DNA of 64,000 nucleotides from Ramlibacter humi (GTDB lineage: Bacteria > Pseudomonadota > Gammaproteobacteria > Burkholderiales > Burkholderiaceae_C). The stretch spans positions 1 to 64,000 of the forward strand of contig NZ_SMLK01000003.1 in the NCBI RefSeq assembly GCF_004681975.1, given 5' to 3'. A program made the translations under genes and the position numbers. The notes under the pieces were generated by a model. It saw nothing but the letters and a program-made list of their open reading frames with translations, was not told the DNA's origin and did not search any database. Shown here one piece after another: positions 17,298 to 25,330 of this stretch (positions within the stretch are counted from its first letter, which is position 1; the number at the start of each line of letters is the position of its first letter).

Positions 17298-17798
17298 ATG
17301 CACCGCCGCGCGATCCTCCTCCTGCTGGCCGCCGTCACCGCATGCGGCGGCGCGCACGCCGCCCGCACCTGGTCCGGCACCGTCACCTACGTCACCGACG
17401 GCGACACCGTGTGGGTGCGGCCCGCGCGTGGCGGCGCGCCGCGCAGCATCCGCGTGCAGGGCGTGGACGCGCCGGAGTCTTGCCAGGCTTTCGGCCCGCA
17501 GGCGCGCGACGCGCTGGAGCGCATGGCGCTTCACCAGGCGGTACAGGTCGAGCCCCACGGACGTGACAACTACGGCCGCACGCTGGCCAGCCTGCGGCTT
17601 GCCGGGCGGGACGTCGGCGGTTGGCTGGTGGCGAATGGGTGGGCCTGGTCGTACCGCTTCAAGCGCGAAGCCGGCCCCTACGAAGCGCAGGAGTCACGGG
17701 CCCGCCAGGCAAGGCTTGGGCTGTGGTCGCAGCCGCAGCCGATGGAGCCGCGGCGCTTCCGGCGGCTGCACGGTTCCTGCCGGCCGCCGCCGGGCTGA
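17298..17798 (+). CDS. Secreted staphylococcal-nuclease-like protein
   Basis: A 166-residue protein with a signal peptide (ILLLLAAVTACGGAHA; the Cys after TA could also mark a lipoprotein) and an SNase OB-fold: GTVTYVTDGDTVWVR, IRVQGVDAPES and GRDNYGRTLASLRL. These hold the Ca-site Asp pair and the catalytic Arg and Glu positions. It ends with ANGWAWSYRF and ARLGLWSQP, typical of the family. It probably degrades nucleic acid outside the cytosol. It follows thiL after 41 bases on the same strand but is not part of the usual thiL-pgpA group. Confidence 0.9.
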   Translation: MHRRAILLLLAAVTACGGAHAARTWSGTVTYVTDGDTVWVRPARGGAPRSIRVQGVDAPESCQAFGPQARDALERMALHQAVQVEPHGRDNYGRTLASLRLAGRDVGGWLVANGWAWSYRFKREAGPYEAQESRARQARLGLWSQPQPMEPRRFRRLHGSCRPPPG

Positions 17799-17855
17799 AC
17801 GTCCGCCACGGCAGCGCAACGCCACGCGCCCAACCCCGCTCGCTACCATTGCCCC

Positions 17856-18779
17856 ATGCGTGAGCTGGCGTTCGAAGACCTGCAGCTGTTCGTGCGCGTG
17901 CTGGAACTGGGCACGCTGTCGGCGGTCGCGCGCGAACGCGACGTGCCGGTCAGCCAGGTCTCGCGCTCGCTGGCCCGCATCGAGAAAGCCTGCGGCGCGC
18001 GCCTGATCCACCGCTCCACGCACGGCCTGTCGGCCACGGCCGAAGGCGAGACTTTTCTCGGCTATGGCCGCCGCGTGCTGGGCACGCTGGACGAGCTGGA
18101 AGGCGAGTTCGCCGCCAGCTCGCGCGAAGTGAGCGGCGTGGTGCGCGTGGCCGCCAGCACGGTGGTGGCGCACTACCAGGTGGTGCCCAGCCTCGCCGGC
18201 CTGTCGCGGCGCCACCCGAAGCTGCGCGTCGAGCTGGAGGTCAACGACCGCCTGGCCGACATGGCACGCGACGGCATCGACCTGGCCATCCGCACCAGCG
18301 CCGGCCCGCTGCCCGACACCGTGGTCGCGCGGCAGATCGGCACGCTGGGCCGCGCGCTCTACGCGTCGCCTTCCTACGTGAAGAGGCACGGCCTGCCCAA
18401 GCATCCGGACGATCTCGCGAAGCACCCGCTCGTCACGAACAACGCCGTCCCGGTGCTCAACCAGTGGCCGTTCCGCATCAAGGGCAAGGCCGTCGCCGTC
18501 GCCGCCGACGGCCACTGGCGCACCAACGACACCAACATGGCCTGCAAGATGGTGCTGGAAGGCCTGGGCATCGGCCGCCTCGCCACGCTGGTGGGCGAAC
18601 CGCTGGCGCACGAAGGCCGGCTGGTGCCCGTGCTGGCGGCGTACGTCGATCCGCAATCGGTGCCGGTGCACGCCATCACCGCCGGCGCGCGGCACCGCCT
18701 GCCGAAGATCCGCGCCTGCATCGACTACTGGGCCGAGTGGTTCGGCGGCGCCCAGCCCGCGAAAGCCGCCAACGCATGA
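17856..18779 (+). CDS. LysR-family transcriptional regulator
   Basis: A 307-residue regulator. The N-terminal winged helix-turn-helix spans about residues 4-63 (LQLFVRVLELGTLSAVARERDVPVSQVSRSL) and is followed by a substrate-binding domain from about residue 90. Its ATG has no close conserved partner, so the target genes are unclear. It ends by overlapping the pgpA start by four bases, an arrangement that joins it to the housekeeping pgpA-pncC genes. Neither a co-inducer nor an operator could be identified. Confidence 0.92.
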   Translation: MRELAFEDLQLFVRVLELGTLSAVARERDVPVSQVSRSLARIEKACGARLIHRSTHGLSATAEGETFLGYGRRVLGTLDELEGEFAASSREVSGVVRVAASTVVAHYQVVPSLAGLSRRHPKLRVELEVNDRLADMARDGIDLAIRTSAGPLPDTVVARQIGTLGRALYASPSYVKRHGLPKHPDDLAKHPLVTNNAVPVLNQWPFRIKGKAVAVAADGHWRTNDTNMACKMVLEGLGIGRLATLVGEPLAHEGRLVPVLAAYVDPQSVPVHAITAGARHRLPKIRACIDYWAEWFGGAQPAKAANA

Positions 18780-19318
18780 ACGCTTCTTCGATGTCGCCCG
18801 ATTCGCCGCCGCAGCCCGCACCGTCGCGGCCCGGCTGGCGGTTCCTGCTTTCGCATCCGGCGCACCTCATCGCGCTGGGCTTCGGCTCGGGTTTGAGTCC
18901 CATCGCGCCCGGCACCGTGGGCACGCTGTGGGCCTGGGTCGCCTACCTGGTGCTGCAGGCCTGGCTGCCGCCGACGGTGCTGGCCGGCGTGGTGGTCGCC
19001 TCCATCCCGGTGGGCTGGTGGGCCACGACGCGCTGCCTGAACAACACCCGCGTGCTGGACCCCGGCTGGATCGTCGTCGATGAGATCATGTCGTTCTGGC
19101 TGGTGCTGTGGCTGGTGCTGCCGGCCGGCTGGGTCGCGCAGCTGGTGGCTTTCGCGCTCTTCCGCTTTTTCGACGCGGTCAAGCCCGGCCCGGTGGGCTG
19201 GGCCGACCGCCTGTTCCACGGCTTCGGCTGGCGCGGCGGCTTCGGCGTGCTGTTCGACGACCTGGTAGCCGCGTTCTGCACCCTGCTCGTCATCGCGGCG
19301 TGGAGGCAATTCGCATGA
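18776..19318 (+). CDS. pgpA: Phosphatidylglycerophosphatase A
   Basis: PgpA dephosphorylates phosphatidylglycerol phosphate in the inner membrane, completing phosphatidylglycerol synthesis. The 180-residue protein has GFGSGLSPIAPGTVGTLWAW, VDEIMSFWLVL (catalytic Asp-Glu) and FRFFDAVKPGPVGWADR, with hydrophobic helices between. The start at 18776 overlaps the LysR stop (ATGA); a second ATG five codons later is also possible. The end overlaps pncC by four bases. Confidence 0.96.
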   Translation: MNASSMSPDSPPQPAPSRPGWRFLLSHPAHLIALGFGSGLSPIAPGTVGTLWAWVAYLVLQAWLPPTVLAGVVVASIPVGWWATTRCLNNTRVLDPGWIVVDEIMSFWLVLWLVLPAGWVAQLVAFALFRFFDAVKPGPVGWADRLFHGFGWRGGFGVLFDDLVAAFCTLLVIAAWRQFA

Positions 19319-19797
19319 ACACCGATCCCTTGTGCACGCAGCTGGCCGAGGCGCTGCAGCAGCGCGGCTGGATGATGGCCACCGCTGAAAGCTGTACCGG
19401 CGGCATGATCGCGGCGGCCTGCACCGCGCTGTCGGGCAGCAGCAACTGGTTCGAACGCGGCTACGTCACGTATTCCAACGAGGCGAAGGCGGAATCGCTG
19501 GGCGTGGACCCGGCCGCCATCGCATCGCACGGCGCGGTGAGCGAGGTGGTCGCGCGCGCGATGGCTTTCGGCGCGGCACGGCATTCGCGCGCGCAGGCCG
19601 CCGTGGCGGTCACGGGCGTCGCCGGGCCCACGGGCGGCACGCCGGACAAGCCGGTGGGCACGGTGTGGTTCGGCTTTTCCGTGGACGGCCGCCTGTCCAG
19701 CGAGACGGTGCGGTTCGACGGCGGCCGCGCCGCCGTCCGCGAAGCGACGACGAAACACGCGCTGGAGCGGCTGCTGGCGCTGGTGCGCGCAGCTTGA
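19315..19797 (+). CDS. pncC: Nicotinamide-nucleotide amidohydrolase (PncC/CinA C-terminal type)
   Basis: PncC deamidates nicotinamide mononucleotide to nicotinate mononucleotide in the pyridine-nucleotide cycle. The 160-residue single-domain form has ATAESCTGGMIAAACTALSGSS (catalytic Ser), GYVTYSNEAKAESLGV and AVTGVAGPTGGTPDKPVGTVWFG. It lacks the CinA N-terminal domain. The ATG overlaps the pgpA stop by four bases. Confidence 0.95.
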   Translation: MNTDPLCTQLAEALQQRGWMMATAESCTGGMIAAACTALSGSSNWFERGYVTYSNEAKAESLGVDPAAIASHGAVSEVVARAMAFGAARHSRAQAAVAVTGVAGPTGGTPDKPVGTVWFGFSVDGRLSSETVRFDGGRAAVREATTKHALERLLALVRAA

Positions 19798-19805
19798 CCG
19801 GATCA

Positions 19806-19840
19806 CCCTGGGGCGGCATCGTCATGGCCGCCGCCCAGGG
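19806..19840 (+). terminator. Hairpin after pncC
   Basis: CCCTGGG plus GCGGC on the left pairs with GCCGC plus CCCAGGG on the right with a two-base bulge and a 9-base loop, starting 8 bases after the pncC stop. Only TTCG follows instead of a T-run, so termination strength is uncertain; the position fits the end of the thiL-pgpA-pncC unit. Confidence 0.45.
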
Positions 19841-19883
19841 TTCGACAACACCGGCCTGATCACAGGCCCGAGGAGGAGACTGC

Positions 19884-20384
19884 ATGGCACCGCACGACAC
19901 CATCGAAACGCTGTACGCCGCCTTCGCGCGGCTGGACCCGCAAGGCATGTCGGCCTGCTACGCGGACGACACGACGTTCGACGACGAAGCCTTCTCGCTG
20001 CGCGGCAAGCGCGAGGTGATGGGCATGTGGACCATGCTGGCCGAGAACGTGAAGGCGCAGGGCGGCCCGTCCGCCTGGCGGCTGGAGTGGTCCAGCGTGA
20101 AGGCCGACGGCGACCGGGGCCGGGCGCACTGGGAAGCCTGGTACCGCTTCAGCGCGACGGGACGCGACGTGCACAACGTCATCGACGCCGAGTTCCGCTT
20201 CGACCCGCAAGGCCGCATCGTCACCCACCGCGACCGCTTCCCGTTCTGGCGCTGGTCGCGGCAGGCGCTGGGCACGCCGGGGCTGCTGCTCGGCTGGTCG
20301 CCGATGCTGCGCACCAAGGTCCGGCAACGCGCGGCCGGCAACCTGGCGCGCTGGCTGGAAAAGCATCCCGATGGCGTGGTTTGA
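19884..20384 (+). CDS. SnoaL-like (NTF2 fold) protein
   Basis: A 166-residue protein with the cone-shaped NTF2-like pattern: an N-terminal helix HDTIETLYAAFARLDPQGMSACYADDTTFDD, then GKREVMGMWTML and a set of beta strands ending AEFRFDPQGRIVTHRDRFPFWRW. Members range from enzymes to binding proteins, so no reaction can be assigned. A GAGGAGGAG ribosome binding site precedes the ATG. The stop lies 14 bases inside the next gene, linking it tightly to the dehalogenase-like hydrolase. Confidence 0.8.
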   Translation: MAPHDTIETLYAAFARLDPQGMSACYADDTTFDDEAFSLRGKREVMGMWTMLAENVKAQGGPSAWRLEWSSVKADGDRGRAHWEAWYRFSATGRDVHNVIDAEFRFDPQGRIVTHRDRFPFWRWSRQALGTPGLLLGWSPMLRTKVRQRAAGNLARWLEKHPDGVV

Positions 20385-21276
20385 AGGCTTCGCCGCCGCG
20401 CGGCACCGGGTCAACGGTGTCGAGCTGTTCGCGCGCCACGGCGGCCGCCAGGGCGCGCCGGCGCTGCTGCTGTTGCACGGCTTCCCGCAAACGCATGCGT
20501 TGTGGCATCGCGTGGCGCAGCAGCTGGCCGGCCACTACTTCATCGTCATGCCCGACCTGCGCGGCTACGGGGATTCACCCGCGCCGGCCGACCAGCCGGA
20601 GCATGCCCAGGCCAGCAAGCGCGCGATGGCGCAGGACCTGGTCGAACTCATGTCGTCGCTGGGCGCCAGCACGTTCTACCTGTGCGGCCACGATCGCGGC
20701 GGCCGCGTCGCGCATCGCCTGGCGCTGGACCATCCGCAGCGAGTGCGGCGCCTGTGCGTGCTGGACATCGCGCCCACGCTGGACATGTATGCCGCCACGG
20801 ACTTCGATTTCGCGCGCGGCTACCACCACTGGTTCCACCTGATCCAGCCCGCGCCGCTGCCCGAGAAGATGATCGCGGGCGACGCGCGCGCCTACCTGCA
20901 CGCCAAGCTGGGCGGCTGGGGCTCGGCCGGCCTCTCGCACCTGGAGCCGCAGGCGGTGGCCGAGTACGAGCGCAGCTTCTGCCGGCCCGAAGCCATCCAC
21001 GCCGCCTGCGAGGACTACCGCGCCAGCGCGGGCATCGACCTGGAGCACGACCGCGAGAGCCGCGCGCGCGGCGAAAAGATCGCCTGCGACACCATGGTGC
21101 TGTGGGGCGACCGCGGACTGGTGAACAGGCTGTTCAAGCCGCTGGACCTCTGGCAGGCGCAGTGCGCGGGCCGCGTCACCGGGCAGGCCGTGCCCAGCGG
21201 CCACTTCATCCCCGAGGAGCTTCCGCGCGAAACCGCGGATGCCCTGTGGTCGTTCTTCCGTGAAGGAGACTCATGA
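20371..21276 (+). CDS. Alpha/beta hydrolase resembling haloacetate dehalogenase
   Basis: A 301-residue alpha/beta hydrolase very like fluoroacetate/haloacetate dehalogenases (DehH1 type). It shows the oxyanion motif LLHGFPQT and the nucleophile elbow CGHDRGGR, with an Asp nucleophile near residue 108 and carboxylate-binding Arg at 109 and 112. It also has the halide-pocket pair His-Trp in YHHWFHLIQPAPLPEKM (about residues 153-154) and the catalytic His in SGHFIPEE. These residues distinguish it from epoxide hydrolases and esterases. It starts inside the SnoaL-like gene and ends overlapping the next gene (ATGA), forming a three-gene unit. Activity on fluoroacetate versus chloroacetate cannot be told. 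Confidence 0.82.
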   Translation: MAWFEGFAAARHRVNGVELFARHGGRQGAPALLLLHGFPQTHALWHRVAQQLAGHYFIVMPDLRGYGDSPAPADQPEHAQASKRAMAQDLVELMSSLGASTFYLCGHDRGGRVAHRLALDHPQRVRRLCVLDIAPTLDMYAATDFDFARGYHHWFHLIQPAPLPEKMIAGDARAYLHAKLGGWGSAGLSHLEPQAVAEYERSFCRPEAIHAACEDYRASAGIDLEHDRESRARGEKIACDTMVLWGDRGLVNRLFKPLDLWQAQCAGRVTGQAVPSGHFIPEELPRETADALWSFFREGDS

Positions 21277-22085
21277 TGGCAACGCAGGCAGACAAGGCGA
21301 AGCGGCTGCAGCAGCTGCACGAAGGCACAGGCTGTTTCGTCATTCCCAATTTCTGGGACGTGGGCTCGGCGCGATTGCTGGAGCAGCTGGGCTTCCAGGC
21401 GCTGGCCAGCAGCAGCGCGGGGTTCGCCTTCTCCATCGGCAAGCCCGACATGGGCGTCACGCGCGAAGACAAGATGCGCCACCTGGTCGAGGTTTGCGCG
21501 GCCACGTCGCTGCCGGTCAGCGCCGACCTGCAGAACGGCTTCGGCGACCGGCCGGAAGACGCGGCCGAATGCATCCGCCTGGCAGCCAAAGCCGGCGTGG
21601 CCGGCGGCTCCATCGAGGATTGCCGCGGTCCCGGCGCCGACCCGATCTATGACTTCGAGCTCGCGCGTGAACGCGTGCAGGCCGCGGTCGAAGCCGCTCG
21701 TTCGCTGCCTTTCAAGTTCTCGCTCGTGGCGCGCGCCGAGGCGCAGCTCTGGGGCGTGAACAGCCTGGACGACACCATCCGCCGGCTGGTCGCCTTCGAG
21801 GAAGCAGGCGCCGACGTGTTGTTCGCGCCCGGGTTGAAGAACGCGGACGAGATTCGCGCGGTGCTGTCAGCGGTGAAGAAGCCGGTGAACGTCATCCCGC
21901 CGGCCGGGATGGATGTGGCCACGCTGCAATCGCTGGGCGTGCGCCGCATCAGCGTGGGCGGTGCCCCGGCCCGCGCGGCGTACGGAACCCTGGTGGCGGC
22001 CGGGCAGGAGATGCTGAAAGGCACGTTCGGCTTCGCCGCGCAGGCGCCGAGCACGAAGTGGTTCAACGACGCCTTCGGCCGCTGA
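21273..22085 (+). CDS. Isocitrate lyase/PEP mutase superfamily protein
   Basis: A 270-residue TIM-barrel protein of the ICL/PEP-mutase superfamily. It has GCFVIPNFWDVGSARLLEQLGF at the start, the metal motif SADLQNGFGD, GGSIEDC, then ARAEAQLW and VNVIPPAGM. The Cys-containing lyase motif KKCGH of isocitrate lyase is absent, so it is closer to PEP mutase-like or oxaloacetate-acting clades, with unknown substrate. It begins at adjacent ATG codons after GAAGGAG, overlapping the hydrolase stop. Co-translation suggests it handles a product of the dehalogenase-like step or a related two- or three-carbon acid. Confidence 0.83.
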   Translation: MMATQADKAKRLQQLHEGTGCFVIPNFWDVGSARLLEQLGFQALASSSAGFAFSIGKPDMGVTREDKMRHLVEVCAATSLPVSADLQNGFGDRPEDAAECIRLAAKAGVAGGSIEDCRGPGADPIYDFELARERVQAAVEAARSLPFKFSLVARAEAQLWGVNSLDDTIRRLVAFEEAGADVLFAPGLKNADEIRAVLSAVKKPVNVIPPAGMDVATLQSLGVRRISVGGAPARAAYGTLVAAGQEMLKGTFGFAAQAPSTKWFNDAFGR

Positions 22086-22088
22086 GCC

Positions 22089-23708
22089 GTGGCGTCCGCT
22101 TCTCCCCTGCCCGTGCGCTTCACCGCCTTCGCGTTGTGCGGCGGCGGATTGCTCGCCGCGCTCGCCCTGTTCGCGTGGCGTTCCGAGCCCTGGAGCGCAG
22201 CCCTCGTCCTCGTGTGCCTGTTCCTGGTGGCCATCGGCGTGCGCGACGTGCGCCAGACGCGGCACGCCATCCTGCGCAACTACCCGGTGATCGGCCACCT
22301 GCGCTTCCTGCTGGAATTCATCCGGCCGGAGATGCGCCAGTACTTCATCGAAAGCGACACCGAAGCGGCGCCGTTCTCGCGCGCGCAGCGCTCCATCGTG
22401 TACCAACGGGCCAAGGGCGACCCCGACAACCGCCCCTTCGGCACGCAGCTGGACGTGGGGCGGCAAGGCTACGAGTGGATCAACCACTCGGTGCAGCCCA
22501 CGGTGCTGGCCTCGTCCGACTTCCGCATCACCATCGGCGCCGGCCGCGCGCAGCCGTACGAAGCCAGCATCTTCAACATCTCGGCGATGAGCTACGGCTC
22601 GCTGTCCTCGCACGCCATCCTGGCGCTGAACCAGGGCGCGAAGATGGGCCGCTTCGCGCACGACACGGGCGAAGGCTCGATCTCTTCGTTCCACCGCGTG
22701 CACGGCGGCGACCTGATCTGGGAGATCGGCTCGGGCTACTTCGGCTGCCGCGACGAACAGGGCCTCTTCAGCGAAGAGCGGTTCGTGCGGAACGCGCGCG
22801 ACCCGCAGGTGAAGATGGTGGAGATCAAGCTGTCGCAGGGCGCCAAGCCCGGCCACGGCGGCATCCTGCCGGCGGCCAAGGTCACGCCGGCCATCTCGCT
22901 GGCGCGCGGCGTGCCCATCGGCGTCGATTGCATCTCGCCGTCCTCGCACAGCGCCTTCTCCACGCCCATCGAACTGCTGCACTTCGTGGAGAAGCTGCGC
23001 ACGCTGTCGGGCGGCAAGCCCACCGGCTTCAAGCTGTGCATCGGCCACCCGTGGGAGTGGTTCGCCATCGTCAAGGCGATGCTGGACACGGGCATCACGC
23101 CCGACTTCATCGTGGTGGACGGCGCGGAGGGCGGCACCGGCGCGGCGCCGGTGGAGTTCAGCGACCACGTCGGCGCACCGCTGCAGGAAGGCCTGCTGCT
23201 GGTGCACAACACGCTGGTGGGCACCAACCTGCGCAAGCACATCCGCATCGGCTGCGCGGGCAAGGTGATCACCGCCTTCGACATCGCGCGCATGATGGCC
23301 CTGGGCGCCGACTGGTGCAACGCGGCGCGCGGCTTCATGATGGCGCTGGGCTGCATCCAGGCGCAGACCTGCCACACCGGCTTCTGCCCCACGGGCGTGA
23401 CCACGCAGGACCCGGTGCGCGAGCGCGCGCTGGTCGTGCCCGACAAGGCGCAGCGCGTCTTCAACTTCCACCGCAGCACGCTGCATGCGCTGAAGGACCT
23501 GGTGCAGGCCGCGGGACTGAAACACCCTGGCGACATCACGGCGCACCACATCGTGCGGCGTCTCACCGACACCGAGGTGCGGCTGCTCGCCAACCTGATC
23601 ATGCAGATGAAGCCGGGCGCACTGCTGCAACCCGACCTGTCGGAGCAGCACAACGTGTTCCAGCTGTACTGGCCGCAGGCGCGCGCGGACCAGTTCGCGC
23701 CGGCCTGA
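22089..23708 (+). CDS. FMN-binding glutamate-synthase-like protein with membrane anchor
   Basis: A 539-residue protein with two hydrophobic helices at about residues 12-50, then a glutamate-synthase central domain. This has ISAMSYGSLSSHAILALNQGAKMGRFAHDTGEGSIS-type FMN-site sequence, KPGHGGILPAAKV, VDGAEGGTGAAPVEF, and the three-Cys iron-sulfur motif CIQAQTCHTGFCPTG. There is no amidotransferase domain and no small subunit gene nearby, so it is an orphan homologue of the GltB core with unknown acceptor. The start is GTG at 22089, three bases after the previous stop, with a weak ribosome binding site. It ends 6 bases from the convergent PIN gene. Confidence 0.87.
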   Translation: MASASPLPVRFTAFALCGGGLLAALALFAWRSEPWSAALVLVCLFLVAIGVRDVRQTRHAILRNYPVIGHLRFLLEFIRPEMRQYFIESDTEAAPFSRAQRSIVYQRAKGDPDNRPFGTQLDVGRQGYEWINHSVQPTVLASSDFRITIGAGRAQPYEASIFNISAMSYGSLSSHAILALNQGAKMGRFAHDTGEGSISSFHRVHGGDLIWEIGSGYFGCRDEQGLFSEERFVRNARDPQVKMVEIKLSQGAKPGHGGILPAAKVTPAISLARGVPIGVDCISPSSHSAFSTPIELLHFVEKLRTLSGGKPTGFKLCIGHPWEWFAIVKAMLDTGITPDFIVVDGAEGGTGAAPVEFSDHVGAPLQEGLLLVHNTLVGTNLRKHIRIGCAGKVITAFDIARMMALGADWCNAARGFMMALGCIQAQTCHTGFCPTGVTTQDPVRERALVVPDKAQRVFNFHRSTLHALKDLVQAAGLKHPGDITAHHIVRRLTDTEVRLLANLIMQMKPGALLQPDLSEQHNVFQLYWPQARADQFAPA

Positions 23709-23714
23709 GCCGCT

Positions 23715-24125
23715 TCAGGCGGGCAGCACGGTCGCGGCCACGACGCCGTGCAGCGCCAGCCGCTTGCGCATCGAAGTCACCGCGCGGTCCTTCGACAGCA
23801 GCAGCGCCCCGTGCGCGACGGCCAGGTCGATGAATTTCTGGTCGTCCGGGTCCTTGCAGGTCACCGGTGCCTTGGGCGCGGTGTCCACGACACTGGTGCG
23901 CGAATCGAAGTGAAGCAGCACGTCGGTGGACTGCAGCCCGTGGAAAGCCAGTCGCGGCGCCAGCTGCGGGTAGTCCAGCACGCGGCGCAGTTCCTCGCGC
24001 ATCGCGGCCGTCGCCAGCCAGCGCCAGTGGCCCGCGTCCAGCTGCGCGCGCAACGGCCGGGCCGCCTCGTCCGCGAAGACGTAGGCGTCCAGCACGATGT
24101 TGGTGTCAAGCACCAGCGGCAGCAT
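23715..24125 (-). CDS. PIN-domain protein (putative ribonuclease)
   Basis: A 136-residue PIN-domain protein. It has LVLDTNIVLDAYVF at the N-terminus (first acidic residue), a Glu in MREELRRVL, Asp residues in CKDPDDQKFIDLA, and LLLSKDRAV. These form the usual four-acid Mg site of an RNase. No antitoxin-like gene adjoins it: the start lies 20 bases inside the upstream RNA methyltransferase gene. It is therefore probably not an ordinary VapBC toxin and may act on RNA in the context of the methyltransferase. That link is inferred from the overlap. Confidence 0.85.
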   Translation of the reverse strand: MLPLVLDTNIVLDAYVFADEAARPLRAQLDAGHWRWLATAAMREELRRVLDYPQLAPRLAFHGLQSTDVLLHFDSRTSVVDTAPKAPVTCKDPDDQKFIDLAVAHGALLLSKDRAVTSMRKRLALHGVVAATVLPA

Positions 24126-25326
24126 CGCGGGTGCGGGCGGAGCCGGAAACCATGTCGAAGCGGAACAGCCGGCATTCGATGGGGCCGTTCCACATCGGCA
24201 CGCGGCGCGATTCCTTCAGCCGCATGCGCGAAGGCAGCTTCAGGTCGGGCGTCAGCACCCACGAGGTCCAGCCCGCGTAGTGCTTCTTCCAGTGCGCGGC
24301 CAGCTGCACGAAGAAGTCTTCCGCGCCATCGGTCTGCGCGCGCTCGCGGCCGCGCTGCGTCTGGCCCGCGACGCCGGCCGTGCCGATGCGCTCGCCGTAG
24401 GGCGGGTTGACCAGCATCACGCCGGGGCGGTCGCACGGGGGCATGCGCTGCAGCGCATCGCCGCCGCGCAATTGCACCACGGCGCCTACACCGGCGCGCT
24501 CGGCATTGCGCTTGGCGAAGTCGACCATGCGGAAAGCGACGTCGCTGCCGAACACCTCCGCCGTGGATTCGTGTTGCAGTGACTTCGCTTCCTCCAGCAG
24601 TTGCTGCCAGACGTGCGACTGGAAGGCCGCCAGCCGCTCGAAGCCGAAGCGCCGCTGCACGCCGGGGGCGATGCCGCAGGCGATCTGCGCGGCTTCGACG
24701 GCGATGGTGCCGCTGCCGCAGCAGGGGTCGTAGAGCGGGGTTTTCGCATCCCACCCGCTGGCGGCCAGCATCGCGGCAGCCAGCGTCTCCTTCAGCGGCG
24801 CCTCGCCCTTGTCTTCGCGCCAGCCGCGCTTGAAGAGGGGCTCGCCCGAGGTATCGATGTAGATGGTGCAGTGCGTGGAGGTGAGGTGCGCGAACACGCG
24901 CACGTCGGGCCGCTGCGTGTCCACATCGGGCCGCACGCCGCCGCGGTCGCGGAAGCGGTCGGCCACCGCGTCCTTGATGCGCAGCGTGGCGAAGTTCAGG
25001 CTCTTGAGCGGGCTGTGCTGCGCCGTCACTTCCACCTTGAAGCTCTGGCGCGGCGTGAACCACGCGTCCCAGGCGACGGCACGCGCGGCTTCGTACAGGT
25101 CCTGCTCGGCGCGATACGGCGTCTGCGACAGCTGCACCAGCACGCGCTGCGCCAGGCGGCTGTGCAGGTTCAGCTTCAGCGCATCGCGCCACGAAGCGCG
25201 CAGCATCACGCCGGCGCGGCCGACCAGCAGGTCGTCGCCCGCCAGCCCGGTGAGCCGGTGCACTTCGTCCGCGAGGAAGCCTTCGACGCCGGCGGCGCAA
25301 GGCAGGAACAGTTGTAGGGTGGACAA
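24106..25326 (-). CDS. THUMP-domain class I SAM-dependent RNA methyltransferase
   Basis: A 406-residue enzyme resembling the N-terminal half of RlmL (23S rRNA G2445 N2-methylation). It starts MSTLQLFLPCAAGVEGFLADEV and has a THUMP domain at about residues 45-155, then the Rossmann methyltransferase with motif I DPCCGSGTIAVEAAQIA and catalytic motif IV MLVNPPYGERIG. The target is probably a guanine in rRNA, by family. It follows rpoN by 4 bases on the same strand, where hpf and ptsN are found in many proteobacteria, and overlaps the PIN gene. Confidence 0.9.
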   Translation of the reverse strand: MSTLQLFLPCAAGVEGFLADEVHRLTGLAGDDLLVGRAGVMLRASWRDALKLNLHSRLAQRVLVQLSQTPYRAEQDLYEAARAVAWDAWFTPRQSFKVEVTAQHSPLKSLNFATLRIKDAVADRFRDRGGVRPDVDTQRPDVRVFAHLTSTHCTIYIDTSGEPLFKRGWREDKGEAPLKETLAAAMLAASGWDAKTPLYDPCCGSGTIAVEAAQIACGIAPGVQRRFGFERLAAFQSHVWQQLLEEAKSLQHESTAEVFGSDVAFRMVDFAKRNAERAGVGAVVQLRGGDALQRMPPCDRPGVMLVNPPYGERIGTAGVAGQTQRGRERAQTDGAEDFFVQLAAHWKKHYAGWTSWVLTPDLKLPSRMRLKESRRVPMWNGPIECRLFRFDMVSGSARTRDAAAGA

Positions 25327-25330
25327 GTGG

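Noticed and set aside
21273-22085. True isocitrate lyase paired with malate synthase for a glyoxylate shunt
   Set aside because: The Cys-containing lyase motif is missing and the protein is only about 270 residues, so it belongs to another branch of the superfamily.
23715-24125. VapBC-type toxin-antitoxin system
   Set aside because: Only the PIN component is present; the upstream overlapping gene is a full RNA methyltransferase, not an antitoxin.
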